This document shows positions 41,845 through 51,100 of a DNA stretch of 64,000 nucleotides, piece after piece; the stretch's first letter is position 1; each line of letters opens with the position of its first letter. A program made the translations under genes and the position numbers. This DNA is from Candidatus Gemmiger faecavium (lineage in GTDB: Bacteria; Bacillota; Clostridia; Oscillospirales; Ruminococcaceae). The stretch spans positions 62,001 to 126,000 of the forward strand of contig DXFO01000009.1 of assembly GCA_019114415.1 (NCBI GenBank), written 5' to 3'. The notes beneath the pieces are model-generated. The model searched no databases. It had not been told where the DNA came from and saw nothing but the letters and a program-made list of their open reading frames with translations.

Positions 41845-42759
41845 ATGAAGATCGGGTTTCTGACCAATGCGTTGGTGGAACAGGCAAAGCGTTCGGGCAG
41901 CGATGCCTTCAGTACGCTGGATCAGGTGGCGGACTGGGCTGCGGACCATGGTTTTACCGACCTGGAATGCGGCCCCATGCTGCCGCTGGACCGCGCCGCC
42001 TATGAGCGGGTGCTGGCTGCGGGCCGCATCGACATCACGGCGCTGATCTACTGCCGCAACTACCTGAGCACCGACGCGGAGGAAGCCGCCAATCATCTGG
42101 CAGAGCTGAAAAAGCGCATCGAGTTTGCCGGGGCGCTGGGCATCGACAAGGTGGTGACCTCCACCGGCATCGACAAGACCATCGAGGAAGGCATCTACGA
42201 CCGTGACCCCAACGTGAAGGACCGGGGCAATATGATCCGCCGTATCCCGGTGCGCAGTCTGGACCGGGTGGTGGATCTGTTCGGTCCCCTGCTGGAACTG
42301 GCCGAGAAAAACAACGTCCGCCTCTGCTTTGAAAACTGCCCCCTTATGGGCAACATTGCCATCTCTCCGGTGATGTGGCGGCGCATCTTTGAGCGCCTGG
42401 ACAGCGACAAACTGGGCATCGCCTACGACCCCAGCCACCTGGTCTGGGAGATGGTGGACCCCTACGCGCCCATCGACGAGTTCAAGGACCGCATCTTCCA
42501 CGTCCACGCCAAGGATGCGGCCATCGACCGGGAACAGCTGGCCCAGACCGGCATCCTGACCGATTTCAGCTGGTGGAGCTACCGCATCCCCGGCCGCGGC
42601 GAACTGGACTGGAAAAAGCTGCTGGGCATGCTCAAGGCCAACGGCTACGACGGCACCATCAGCCTGGAGCATGAGGACGCCGCCTACGAGGGCACCCTGG
42701 AAGCGGTGGAAAACGGCCTGCTGGACGGCAAGGCATATCTGGAACAGTCCATGAAATAA
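41845..42759 (+). CDS. Sugar phosphate isomerase/epimerase (TIM barrel, AP-endonuclease-2 family)
   Basis: AYDPSHLVWEMVDP, FHVHAKDA, LEHEDAAYEG motifs. Confidence 0.9.
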   Translation: MKIGFLTNALVEQAKRSGSDAFSTLDQVADWAADHGFTDLECGPMLPLDRAAYERVLAAGRIDITALIYCRNYLSTDAEEAANHLAELKKRIEFAGALGIDKVVTSTGIDKTIEEGIYDRDPNVKDRGNMIRRIPVRSLDRVVDLFGPLLELAEKNNVRLCFENCPLMGNIAISPVMWRRIFERLDSDKLGIAYDPSHLVWEMVDPYAPIDEFKDRIFHVHAKDAAIDREQLAQTGILTDFSWWSYRIPGRGELDWKKLLGMLKANGYDGTISLEHEDAAYEGTLEAVENGLLDGKAYLEQSMK

Positions 42760-42810
42760 GTCAATTTATAAAAAGAAATAGACAATCAGTAACAGAAAAG
42801 GAGAAACAAC

Positions 42811-43917
42811 ATGGTACGGATCGGCATTATCGGAAGCGGCAACACCATCGGCATCGCACAGAACCATGTGAATGCCTACAAACACTGCAAGGACGCGCAG
42901 ATCACCGCCGTCTACGACATTCTGGACGGCCGCGCCCAGAGCTACATCGACAAGTTTGAACTCACCGACGCCAAGGTCTGCGCCAGCCTGGAAGAACTGT
43001 TCAGCCTGTGCGACGCGGTGAGCATCTGCACCCCCAACGCCACCCACATCGAGCTGTCGGTGGCGGCCCTCAAGGCGGGCAAGCACGTCCTGTGCGAGAA
43101 GCCCTTCGCGCCCACCCCCGAGGAGTGCGCCGAGGCCATCAAGTATGCCAAGCTCACCGGCAAGGTCGCCATGATCGGCCTGTGCTACCGTGACATCCCC
43201 GGCTTTGTCTACATGAAGAAGCTGCTGGACGAGGGCAAGATGGGCCGCGTCTTCTTTGTCCGCGAGGAGCAGGGCGGCGACCGCATCGCCAGCCCCGACG
43301 TCAAGCTGGAATGGCGTATGCAGAAGGATCTGTCCGGCCCCGGCGCTCTGGCAGACTTCGGCAGCCACATGATGGACATCTGCGACTATCTGCTGCGGGA
43401 TACCTGCGGTCCCATCTGCGAAGTGCAGTGCATGCAGGACATCTGCATCCCCCAGCGTGAAGTCATCGGCCGCCCCGGCAAGATGGGCAAGGTCACCAAC
43501 GACGACGTGGCCTGCTGGATCTGCCGTACCACCAGCGGTACCCTGTACAACTTCACCGCCAGCCGCATCGGCGCGACCTTCATGCTGGAGATCGTGGGCG
43601 AGGGCGGCAAGATGATCTTCAACGGCGCCCGTCCCTTTGAACTCACCCTGCAGCTCAAGGACAAAAACGGCGGCTATGCCTCCCGTCCCGAGGTCGTGCC
43701 TGTGCCGGAAGAGTGCTACGGCGGCGACGAGAACGCCCCCCGCGTTCCCTTTGACATCAACTTCTACTACGAGATCCGCCAGTTCCTGGATGCCATCGAG
43801 ACCGGCAAGGAGAGCCTGCTGACCTTCGAGCGCGGCCAGTACATCCAGAGCCTGATCCAGGCTGCCCAGGAAGCAGCCGACTGCGGCGAGACCGTTTACC
43901 TGAACGTGGAAGAATAA
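42811..43917 (+). CDS. Gfo/Idh/MocA family oxidoreductase
   Basis: IGIIGSGNTIGIA Rossmann, GKHVLCEKPFAPTPEE. Confidence 0.93.
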   Translation: MVRIGIIGSGNTIGIAQNHVNAYKHCKDAQITAVYDILDGRAQSYIDKFELTDAKVCASLEELFSLCDAVSICTPNATHIELSVAALKAGKHVLCEKPFAPTPEECAEAIKYAKLTGKVAMIGLCYRDIPGFVYMKKLLDEGKMGRVFFVREEQGGDRIASPDVKLEWRMQKDLSGPGALADFGSHMMDICDYLLRDTCGPICEVQCMQDICIPQREVIGRPGKMGKVTNDDVACWICRTTSGTLYNFTASRIGATFMLEIVGEGGKMIFNGARPFELTLQLKDKNGGYASRPEVVPVPEECYGGDENAPRVPFDINFYYEIRQFLDAIETGKESLLTFERGQYIQSLIQAAQEAADCGETVYLNVEE

Positions 43918-43929
43918 GGAGGACGCACC

Positions 43930-44799
43930 ATGAAACTGGGAGCACATTGCGTATTGTTCGGACCGGAAATTGCCACCGATACCGATGCCGTCATCGGCCG
44001 TCTGGCCGAAGTGGGCGCCGAGGGCTGCGAGCTGGGCGAGCGCTTTTTCGGCGTGGATGACCGGGAAAAGCTGACCACCGTGCTGGACAAGTACCATGTG
44101 GATCTGGCAGGTATGCACTGCAACAACCTCAACCTGCTGGACCTTTTGTATGACCCCGAAAAGAGCCGTGCAGCCCTGGAAAAGGTGGCCCGCTTTGTGG
44201 CGCCCCTGCCCAACAAGAACATCATTGCCACCGGCGCCTGCGGCTACGGCGAGATGGTCAAGGAACTGAACCCCCGCACCCTCAAGGAGGGCGCCGTGGC
44301 CGAGGAACTGCATGACCCCGAAAAGGTGGCCATCATTGCCAAGAACCTCAACGACATTGCCCGGGACATCCGGGAGCAGTACGGCGTGCAGGTCAACTAC
44401 CACAACCACAGCTGGGAGTTCTGCGACAACGGTCTGATCTGGTTCGCGCTGGCTGACCAGGCTCCCGATGTGATGTTTGCCCTGGATACCGGCTGGGCGG
44501 CGTCCTCCGGCTATGATCCGGTGGAGCTGATGGACAAGTATCCCGGACGGTTCCACTATGTCCACCTGCGCGACTACCGCAAGGTGGAAGATCCCAGCGC
44601 ACAGAAATTTGAGCAGGTCCACACCGGCTTTGTCGCTCTGGGTACCGGCGACATGAACTATCCCCGCCTGATGCGCAAGCTGAACGAGACCCTGGGCAAG
44701 GATGACTGGGCCATTGTGGAATACGAGATCGGCAACTTTGACAAGAACAGCTATCTGCGTGCGCTGAGCTATCTGCACGGCGTGCGGGACATGCTGTGA
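43930..44799 (+). CDS. Sugar phosphate isomerase/epimerase (TIM barrel)
   Basis: VNYHNHSWEF, FALDTGWAASSGYDP, FHYVHLRDYRKV. Confidence 0.9.
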   Translation: MKLGAHCVLFGPEIATDTDAVIGRLAEVGAEGCELGERFFGVDDREKLTTVLDKYHVDLAGMHCNNLNLLDLLYDPEKSRAALEKVARFVAPLPNKNIIATGACGYGEMVKELNPRTLKEGAVAEELHDPEKVAIIAKNLNDIARDIREQYGVQVNYHNHSWEFCDNGLIWFALADQAPDVMFALDTGWAASSGYDPVELMDKYPGRFHYVHLRDYRKVEDPSAQKFEQVHTGFVALGTGDMNYPRLMRKLNETLGKDDWAIVEYEIGNFDKNSYLRALSYLHGVRDML

Positions 44800-44816
44800 A
44801 AGCGGGGCGACCACCG

Positions 44817-45854
44817 ATGAAAAAGCTGCGCGTTGCGGTGTTGGGCTGCGGCAGAATTGCCGCGGTCTACAAAAGTGCGCTGGAGCATCTGGACGGCCTG
44901 TGTGAAGTGGTGCTGGCCATGGACAAGCATCTGAACCGGGCCCAGGCGTTTGCCGCCGGCTTTGCCGGGTGCGAGGCCTCCGATGCGGTGGAGCCGGAAG
45001 CGTTCCGCCGCAAGCTGACCGAATGCAGTCCCGATCTGGTGCACATTCTGCTGCCCCACCACCTGCACTGCACCTATGCTGTGACGGCGCTGGAATGCGG
45101 CGTCAACGTGCTGACCGAAAAGCCCATTGCCATCACCCTGACCGACGCCGACCGCATGATCGCGGCCCAGAAGGCCAGCGGCAAGCAGCTGGGCGTTATC
45201 TTCCAGAACCGCTACATCGACGGTGTCCGCCGGGTGCGGGAGCTGATCCGGAGCGGCGAGCTGGGCGCGGTGAAGGGGGCCTTCTCCACCCTGAACTGGT
45301 ACCGTCCCGCCAGCTACTATGAATGCGACTGGAAAGGCCGCTGGGAGACCGAGGGCGGGGGCGTGGTCATCGATCAGGCCATCCACTCCATCGACCTGGT
45401 GCGCTACATGACCGGCATGGAAGCCGTCAAGGTGCAGGGCCACACCGCCCGCCGCATTTTGCAGACCATTGAGGTGGAGGACGAGGCGGACGCCGCCATT
45501 ACCCTGGAAAACGGTGCGGTGTACTCCTTCTTTGCCTGCAACTACTACACCATGAGCAGTCCCATCCGGGTGGAGATCAGCTGCGAAAAGGGTACCGCCC
45601 TGCTGACCCTGGAAGAGATGGAGATCCGCTGGAACGACGGACGCCGCGAGGTGATCCACCCCGATTCCGCCGCAGGCACCGCCGTGGGCGAAAGCTACTG
45701 GGGCGCCTTCCATGAGATCCAGGTCCGTGACTGCTATGAGGCGCTGCTGGAAGGCCGCGCCATGCCCTGGACGCCGCAGGACGCCAAAAAGACACTGGAG
45801 ATCGTACAGGCGATCTACCTGTCTGCCCGCGTCGGCAGCGATGTGACGCTGTGA
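44817..45854 (+). CDS. Gfo/Idh/MocA family oxidoreductase
   Basis: VAVLGCGRIAAVY Rossmann, GVNVLTEKPIAITLTDAD. Confidence 0.93.
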   Translation: MKKLRVAVLGCGRIAAVYKSALEHLDGLCEVVLAMDKHLNRAQAFAAGFAGCEASDAVEPEAFRRKLTECSPDLVHILLPHHLHCTYAVTALECGVNVLTEKPIAITLTDADRMIAAQKASGKQLGVIFQNRYIDGVRRVRELIRSGELGAVKGAFSTLNWYRPASYYECDWKGRWETEGGGVVIDQAIHSIDLVRYMTGMEAVKVQGHTARRILQTIEVEDEADAAITLENGAVYSFFACNYYTMSSPIRVEISCEKGTALLTLEEMEIRWNDGRREVIHPDSAAGTAVGESYWGAFHEIQVRDCYEALLEGRAMPWTPQDAKKTLEIVQAIYLSARVGSDVTL

Positions 45855-47875
45855 GCGGGGCGCGGGGCGGCGCAGGGTACAGCGACGGCCAGCTGCGGTA
45901 TCTGGCCATGCTGGCCCGGCAGTATCCCACCATCTCGGCGGCAGCCAGCGAGATCATCAAGATCGAAGCGGTGCTGCGCCTGCCCAAAGGCACCGAGCAT
46001 TTTATGAGCGACCTGCACGGGGAGCATGAGGCTTTCGTGCACATCCTGAACAGCGCATCCGGGGTCATCCGGGAAAAGATCGACACTGTGCTGGGTCAGG
46101 ATGTGCCGCCCCGTCAGCGGGCCGAACTGGCAACCTTGATCTACTATCCGGCGCAGAAGCTGCCCGAACTCAAGGCCGCCCAGAGCGATCTGGACGCCTG
46201 GTACCGGCAGACGCTTCTGCGCCTGATTGAGTTGTGCCGGTTTGTGTCCAGCAAGCATACCCGGGAACACGTGCGCGGCTGTCTGCCCGCCGACTGCGGC
46301 TATGTGCTGGACGAGCTGCTCCATGCCCATTTTGAGGATCACGACAAGGACCTGTACTACGGCGAGATCGTGGACAGCATTCTGCGCTACGACCGGGCGG
46401 ACGCCTATATCCTGCGCCTGTGCCAGGTCATCAAGCGGCTGGCCGTGGACCGGCTGCACATCGTGGGCGACCTGTTCGACCGCGGCCCCCGGCCTGACCG
46501 CATCCTGGATCATCTCATGGCCCACCATGACGTGGACATCCAGTGGGGCAACCACGACGTGGTCTGGATGGGCGCCGCTGCGGGCAGCCCCGTCTGCGTG
46601 CTGACGGTGGTGAAAAATTCCCTCCAGTACGACAACGTGGATCTGCTGGAAAACGGCTACGGCATCAGCCTGCGCAGGCTGGAACATTTTGCCGAGAGCG
46701 TCTACGGATGCAGCGCCGTGGGACGGTGGTATCCCCATGCCCGGGGCGGCCACAACAACGAGGCCACCCTTATGCGGGTGGCGCGGATGCACAAGGCCGT
46801 GACCGTCATGCTGCTCAAGGCGGAGGCCGGGGTCATTGCCCGCAACCCCGATTTCGGGATGCAGGGGCAGGATTACATCAACCAGATCGATTACGCCGCG
46901 GGCACCGTCCGCTGCGGCGGCAGGAACTACCCCCTGCTGGACAACGGATTCCCCACCGTGGACCCGGACTGCCCCGCCCGCATGACGGCCCGGGAGCAGA
47001 GCATCCTGGACGAGATGGTGCGGGCTTTCCGGGAGAGCGAACGGCTGCAAAGGCATGTACAGTTCCTCTATGCCCGGGGCGGTCTGTACAAGATCATCAA
47101 CGGCAACCTGCTCTACCACGGTGCGGTGCCCATGACCCCCGACGGACAGTTTGCCGCCGAGGAGTTTGAGGGCAAGCAATACGCCGGGCGGGCGCTGTTC
47201 GACTACTGCGACCGCAGGGCAAGACAGGGATACTTTGCACCGGAGGGCAGCATGACCCGGAGAGCGGGCCAGGACTTTTTGTGGTATCTGTGGTGCGGAG
47301 CCGGGTCCCCGGTGTTCGGCCGCAGCGCCATGACCACCTTTGAGCGGATGTACATTGCCGACGAGGAAACGCACCTGGAGCGGAAAAATCCCTACTATAC
47401 CCACATTGACCGGGCCGAGACTGCCGAGAAAATTCTGCGGGAGTTCGGGCTGTTTGATGCGGGCAGCCACATCATCAACGGTCATGTGCCGGTGCGGGCC
47501 ATCGAGGGGGAAAGCCCCGTCAAGGGCGGCGGCAGGCTGGTGGTCATTGACGGCGGGTTCTGCCGGGCATACCATCAGCGCACCGGTATTGCGGGGTATA
47601 CCCTGGTCTACAACAGCCGGGGCCTGGCCCTGCGCACCCATCAGCCCTTTGAAAGCACCGAAAAGGCCATCCGGGAGGACGAGGACATCGATTCCCGCAG
47701 CGAGTACATCTACCTGGCACCCCGGCGGGTCCTGGTGCGGGATACCGACGAAGGCCGGGAACGCCAGGCCATGATCTGCGACCTGCGCAAGCTGGTGGAC
47801 GCTTACCAGAGCGGCCTTTTACGCCAGCCGGGCCTGGAGGACAGCGGCGCCTCGGGGGCGTTTGCCCTTGTGTGA
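45851..47875 (+). CDS. fbp: Fructose-1,6-bisphosphatase class III
   Basis: FMSDLHGEHEAF, IVGDLFDRGPRPDRI, WGNHDVVWMGA; GTGA overlap with upstream oxidoreductase. Confidence 0.94.
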   Translation: MSGARGGAGYSDGQLRYLAMLARQYPTISAAASEIIKIEAVLRLPKGTEHFMSDLHGEHEAFVHILNSASGVIREKIDTVLGQDVPPRQRAELATLIYYPAQKLPELKAAQSDLDAWYRQTLLRLIELCRFVSSKHTREHVRGCLPADCGYVLDELLHAHFEDHDKDLYYGEIVDSILRYDRADAYILRLCQVIKRLAVDRLHIVGDLFDRGPRPDRILDHLMAHHDVDIQWGNHDVVWMGAAAGSPVCVLTVVKNSLQYDNVDLLENGYGISLRRLEHFAESVYGCSAVGRWYPHARGGHNNEATLMRVARMHKAVTVMLLKAEAGVIARNPDFGMQGQDYINQIDYAAGTVRCGGRNYPLLDNGFPTVDPDCPARMTAREQSILDEMVRAFRESERLQRHVQFLYARGGLYKIINGNLLYHGAVPMTPDGQFAAEEFEGKQYAGRALFDYCDRRARQGYFAPEGSMTRRAGQDFLWYLWCGAGSPVFGRSAMTTFERMYIADEETHLERKNPYYTHIDRAETAEKILREFGLFDAGSHIINGHVPVRAIEGESPVKGGGRLVVIDGGFCRAYHQRTGIAGYTLVYNSRGLALRTHQPFESTEKAIREDEDIDSRSEYIYLAPRRVLVRDTDEGRERQAMICDLRKLVDAYQSGLLRQPGLEDSGASGAFALV

Positions 47876-47902
47876 GGGCGGCTGCCCCAAAACAGCAACA
47901 GA

Positions 47903-47937
47903 AAAACGCCCCTGCGTCTGATGCGCAGGGGCGTTTT
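47903..47937. terminator. Bidirectional terminator
   Basis: AAAACGCCCCTGCG...CGCAGGGGCGTTTT. Confidence 0.8.
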
Positions 47938-47960
47938 GGGGCGTGTGAAACCGGGCGGCG

Positions 47961-48230
47961 TTACAGCGGGATCTTGCCGTCCACCTTATTGATGACGTAG
48001 TAGGCGCAGCCTTCCTCCGGCTTGATATAGATGCGGCAGGAATGGATGCCGATCTTGTGGGTGGAGCGATAGTCCGCCTTGGCCTGTTCCACCAGCGCGG
48101 CGCAGTCGTATTCCTTGCCGGCGACCTGAAGGTAGATCTCGGTGGCAGGGGTATGGGCCTTGCGGGCCGGCTGCTTTTTGGCCGGTCTGCCCGGAGCCTT
48201 GGGCTCTGCATTTTCAGTCGATTTACGCAT
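47961..48230 (-). CDS. Small conserved protein, Lys/Pro-rich N-terminus (DUF6465-like)
   Basis: MRKSTENAEPKAPGRPAKKQPARK... EIYLQVAGKEYD...IYIKPEEGCAYYVIN. Confidence 0.7.
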   Translation of the reverse strand: MRKSTENAEPKAPGRPAKKQPARKAHTPATEIYLQVAGKEYDCAALVEQAKADYRSTHKIGIHSCRIYIKPEEGCAYYVINKVDGKIPL

Positions 48231-48445
48231 AGAAAAAACCGCCTTTCCGGTAAATATCCACCTTGAAATTTGCATTTAGTATAGCATATGAATAGCGCTT
48301 TGACTAGAGAAAAAAGCCTGATTTTGCCGCCTTCTTCCCTGTTTTTTTGAGAAAAAAGGTGAAAAGATCCCGGGAAAACATGCCGCTGCGGCGCAGAGGT
48401 CCCCGGTATGGGATTAGTCTGGGCTAATGATGCCGCATATGACAA

Positions 48446-48496
48446 GCCGGGCCGGGATGCAGCTCCTTCTTTTGGAGCGGTGCATCCCGGCCCGGC
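48446..48496. other. Long GC-rich hairpin downstream of nitroreductase gene
   Basis: GCCGGGCCGGGATGCA-(GCTCC TTCTTTT GGAGCGG)-TGCATCCCGGCCCGGC, 16-bp perfect lower stem. Confidence 0.6.
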
Positions 48497-48522
48497 GGAA
48501 CGTTGAACGGCGGGAAAAAGGA

Positions 48523-49101
48523 TCAGAAACGGCCGAGCAAAATCTCGGACAGGGGACGCTTGGGGACGCAGTAATCCCGGGCGTCGTCCAGGTAATAGCG
48601 GACGTCGCCGTCGCGCATTTCCACCACGCGGCTTTCGTGTGCGGGATAACCGAAGGCTACCATGCTGTGCAGACGCAGGGACGGCGCGGTGCCGAACAGA
48701 TCGCACAGGGCGGGGCGGTCAATGGCGCCCATGATGCAGCTGCCCACCCCGTGGGACCAGGCCACGGCGGTCATGCTGCCCAGGGCCAGGCCGGCGTCAG
48801 TATCGTTGGCGCCGGGCAGGGCGTCGTCCTGAAAGACCGCAACGAACAGGGTGGGGCCTTCCTCCGGGCCGGGGGTGCCCTGCTCCGGAGGCAGGTAGGC
48901 CGCCCAGTGTACCAGGGCGCCCACCTTTGCCACCTGTTCGGGGCTTTGCACCACAAGGTATTTCAGCGTCTGGCGGTTGGCACCGCAGCTGGCAATGCGG
49001 GCGGCTTCCAGAATATCATCGACCACGGCGGCAGGCACCGGCGTCTGTTTGAACCGGCGGTAGGTACGGCGGGTGCGCAGGAACTGCATGAAATCTTCCA
49101 T
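48523..49101 (-). CDS. Nitroreductase family protein
   Basis: RTRRTYRRFKQTPVPAAVVDDILEAARIASCGANRQTLKYLVV. Confidence 0.9.
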   Translation of the reverse strand: MEDFMQFLRTRRTYRRFKQTPVPAAVVDDILEAARIASCGANRQTLKYLVVQSPEQVAKVGALVHWAAYLPPEQGTPGPEEGPTLFVAVFQDDALPGANDTDAGLALGSMTAVAWSHGVGSCIMGAIDRPALCDLFGTAPSLRLHSMVAFGYPAHESRVVEMRDGDVRYYLDDARDYCVPKRPLSEILLGRF

Positions 49102-49161
49102 GGAAAATACCTCCTTGTTGATAAAAGGGCCGGAGCGGCAGGCGGCGGAAAAGGCGGGGCG

Positions 49162-49506
49162 TCAGGTCTCCCCGGGGAGCGTCACCGACGAGGCGGACAG
49201 CATGGCACGGAACTCGGCGTCCGGCATGTCGATGCAGAGGTCCTTCACCATGGTGGGTTCCTGAAAATGCACCTGCCAGGGGGCGCCGCCCTCCTGCTGG
49301 CAGAACACCACCGCGCTGACCGTGCCGAAGGAGGTGATGGTCTCATCCGCCAGAAGGGACGGGGCGGGGGTGACGAAGTAGTGGTCGATCATCGTCCCCT
49401 GGGGGAAAAGATGCTCCACGGCGGCGGGAAGCTCGCCCTCCGCCTGTTCATTTTTGTATTGCGGACGGATGGAGAGAAAGTCGGCGGCGGTGAGGATATC
49501 CGGCAT
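49162..49506 (-). CDS. Hypothetical protein
   Basis: ORF with RBS (aggaggtc on minus strand). Confidence 0.65.
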   Translation of the reverse strand: MPDILTAADFLSIRPQYKNEQAEGELPAAVEHLFPQGTMIDHYFVTPAPSLLADETITSFGTVSAVVFCQQEGGAPWQVHFQEPTMVKDLCIDMPDAEFRAMLSASSVTLPGET

Positions 49507-49718
49507 GAAAAAAGACCTCCTGTGGATGGTTTGTTATCAGTATACCCCTTGCCGGACCCTTTTGCAATGCGCGCGGAGAGGGGCAAAAATGCCCGCGCGG
49601 CAGCCTGCCTTTTTTGTTCAAAAAGTCCATGACATATTTTGGAAAAGGGTGCTATACTATATAGTAGGCGAATTATCGCGTTTTTTTTAAGCGGATTTTT
49701 GAGAAAAGGAGCGGAAAG

Positions 49719-50225
49719 ATGTTTCAGGTTGGGGATATGGTTTGTTATGGTACGACCGGAGCTTGCCAAATCGCCTCCCGCGAGGAACGGCAGCTTGGGG
49801 ATCAGAAACAGAACTGTTTTGTATTGAAACCGGTGTTTGACAAGAGCATGACCATCTGTGTGCCGGAGGCAAATGACCTGCTGATGGCACGGATGCACCC
49901 GGTCATGACCAGGGAGGAGATCTTTGCCCTGATCCGCCAGCTGCCGGAGGAGGATGTCCAGTGTGACCCGAACCCGGATGTGCGCCGTCAATACTACAAT
50001 GAAACGCTGAAAAAGGGCGATCACCGGGAACTGCTGCGGATGGTCAAGGCCATCTACAATTTCCGCAGCGCCCGCCGTGCCGTAGGCAAACGGCTGTCCG
50101 GCTTTGACGAGAACGCCATGCGGGAGGCGGAAAATGCCCTGTATACCGAGTTCGCGCTGGTGCTGGACATTCAGCCCGCCGATGTGGTGCCGTTTATCCG
50201 CAGGGAACTGGGCGGCGAAGAGTGA
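49719..50225 (+). CDS. CarD-family transcriptional regulator
   Basis: MFQVGDMVCYGTTGACQIASREER..., CarD/TRCF N-terminal domain. Confidence 0.88.
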   Translation: MFQVGDMVCYGTTGACQIASREERQLGDQKQNCFVLKPVFDKSMTICVPEANDLLMARMHPVMTREEIFALIRQLPEEDVQCDPNPDVRRQYYNETLKKGDHRELLRMVKAIYNFRSARRAVGKRLSGFDENAMREAENALYTEFALVLDIQPADVVPFIRRELGGEE

Positions 50226-50272
50226 GAAATTCAAATACAAACATAAATACGTGAAAAAGTGCTGGTTTTTGG

Positions 50273-50315
50273 GGCGGCGCACATCTGTGAGTTTACAGAT
50301 GTGCGCCGCCTTTTT
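50273..50315 (+). terminator. Terminator after carD-like gene
   Basis: GGCGGCGCACATCTGT-GAGTTT-ACAGATGTGCGCCGCC-TTTTTG, perfect stem. Confidence 0.85.
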
Positions 50316-50442
50316 GCTGTTTGCGGGGAAGGGAAAGAGCGTACGAAAGAAGGCAAAAAGAGCAAAAGAGGGCGCACAGTGACCCTCGCAGACCCCGTTG
50401 ACGGCGTGCTATAACTAAACTGGAAAAACGCACCGGAACAAG

Positions 50443-50625
50443 GCGCGAGTGACATGAGAAAACAAAGGTTTTATAAAAACTGCAACGCATCGCAAAAGCG
50501 CTGCAAGGCGGCAGATGCAAGGCAGAGGGCTGAAGCGCTCCTGGGTGGAACGCGAAGCCCGATAACGCGGCAGATGCCGTCTTGCAGCTAGAATTTTGCG
50601 GCTTTGTTTTCTTATGGAACTGCGC
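50443..50625 (+). repeat. Dispersed repeat element, copy B
   Basis: GCGCGAGTGACATGAGAAAACAAAGG ... CGGCTTTGTTTTCTTATGGAACTGCGC terminal inverted repeats; inner CTGCAAGGCGGCA/TGCCGTCTTGCAG. Confidence 0.9.
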
Positions 50626-50800
50626 AGAAAACAGGAGGGCGGAATTTCCACGGGAGAATCCAGGCAAAAAACAGTGGGATTTGCCAGTAAATCACAGCAG
50701 GAAAAAGGCGGAAAAGCCCGGCGGTATGCCGGTTTGGACGCCTTTTTTTATGCCTGCGGCGATGATTCGGATTTTGGAGCGGGAAAGGGGGCGGACAGAG

Positions 50801-51100
50801 ATGGACCGGGCGAAAGACGGCGCTCAACCGGCGGCTGTGCCGAAACGGCGGCGGTCGCCGGTCAGGATGAAAGAGATCGAGCAGATGTGGGCCGACGTCA
50901 TGCGGGACGAGACGGTGGAACTGCGCCAGCGGATGCACGCGGCGGAGCTGTGCGCCAAGGCAATCAATGCGGCGGCGGACAGCGGCAAGCAGGAGGAGGC
51001 CGCCGCCGCGGGACGTCTGGACGAAGTGCTGAACGCCCTGTGGGGGTACACGGCGGGACACTGGAACGGGGAGGACGAAGCAGATTGCGGGCAGAGTTGA
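50801..51100 (+). CDS. Phage terminase small subunit-like protein
   Basis: Small charged protein immediately before TerL: RMKEIEQMWADVMRDETVELRQRMHAAELCAKAI. Confidence 0.65.
   Translation: MDRAKDGAQPAAVPKRRRSPVRMKEIEQMWADVMRDETVELRQRMHAAELCAKAINAAADSGKQEEAAAAGRLDEVLNALWGYTAGHWNGEDEADCGQS

Noticed and set aside
49719-50225. CarD-like regulator as part of the prophage
   Set aside because: It has its own promoter-like region and a strong terminator before the phage module; CarD-family regulators are common chromosomal genes in Firmicutes.
50293-50667. Antisense ORF MPGFSRGNSALLFSAQFHKKTKPQNS... and its relative in 56187-57560(-) as a conserved small protein family
   Set aside because: The shared peptides arise from the non-coding repeat element; copy C's 100-nt insertion and the other copies do not preserve a single frame, start codon or RBS.
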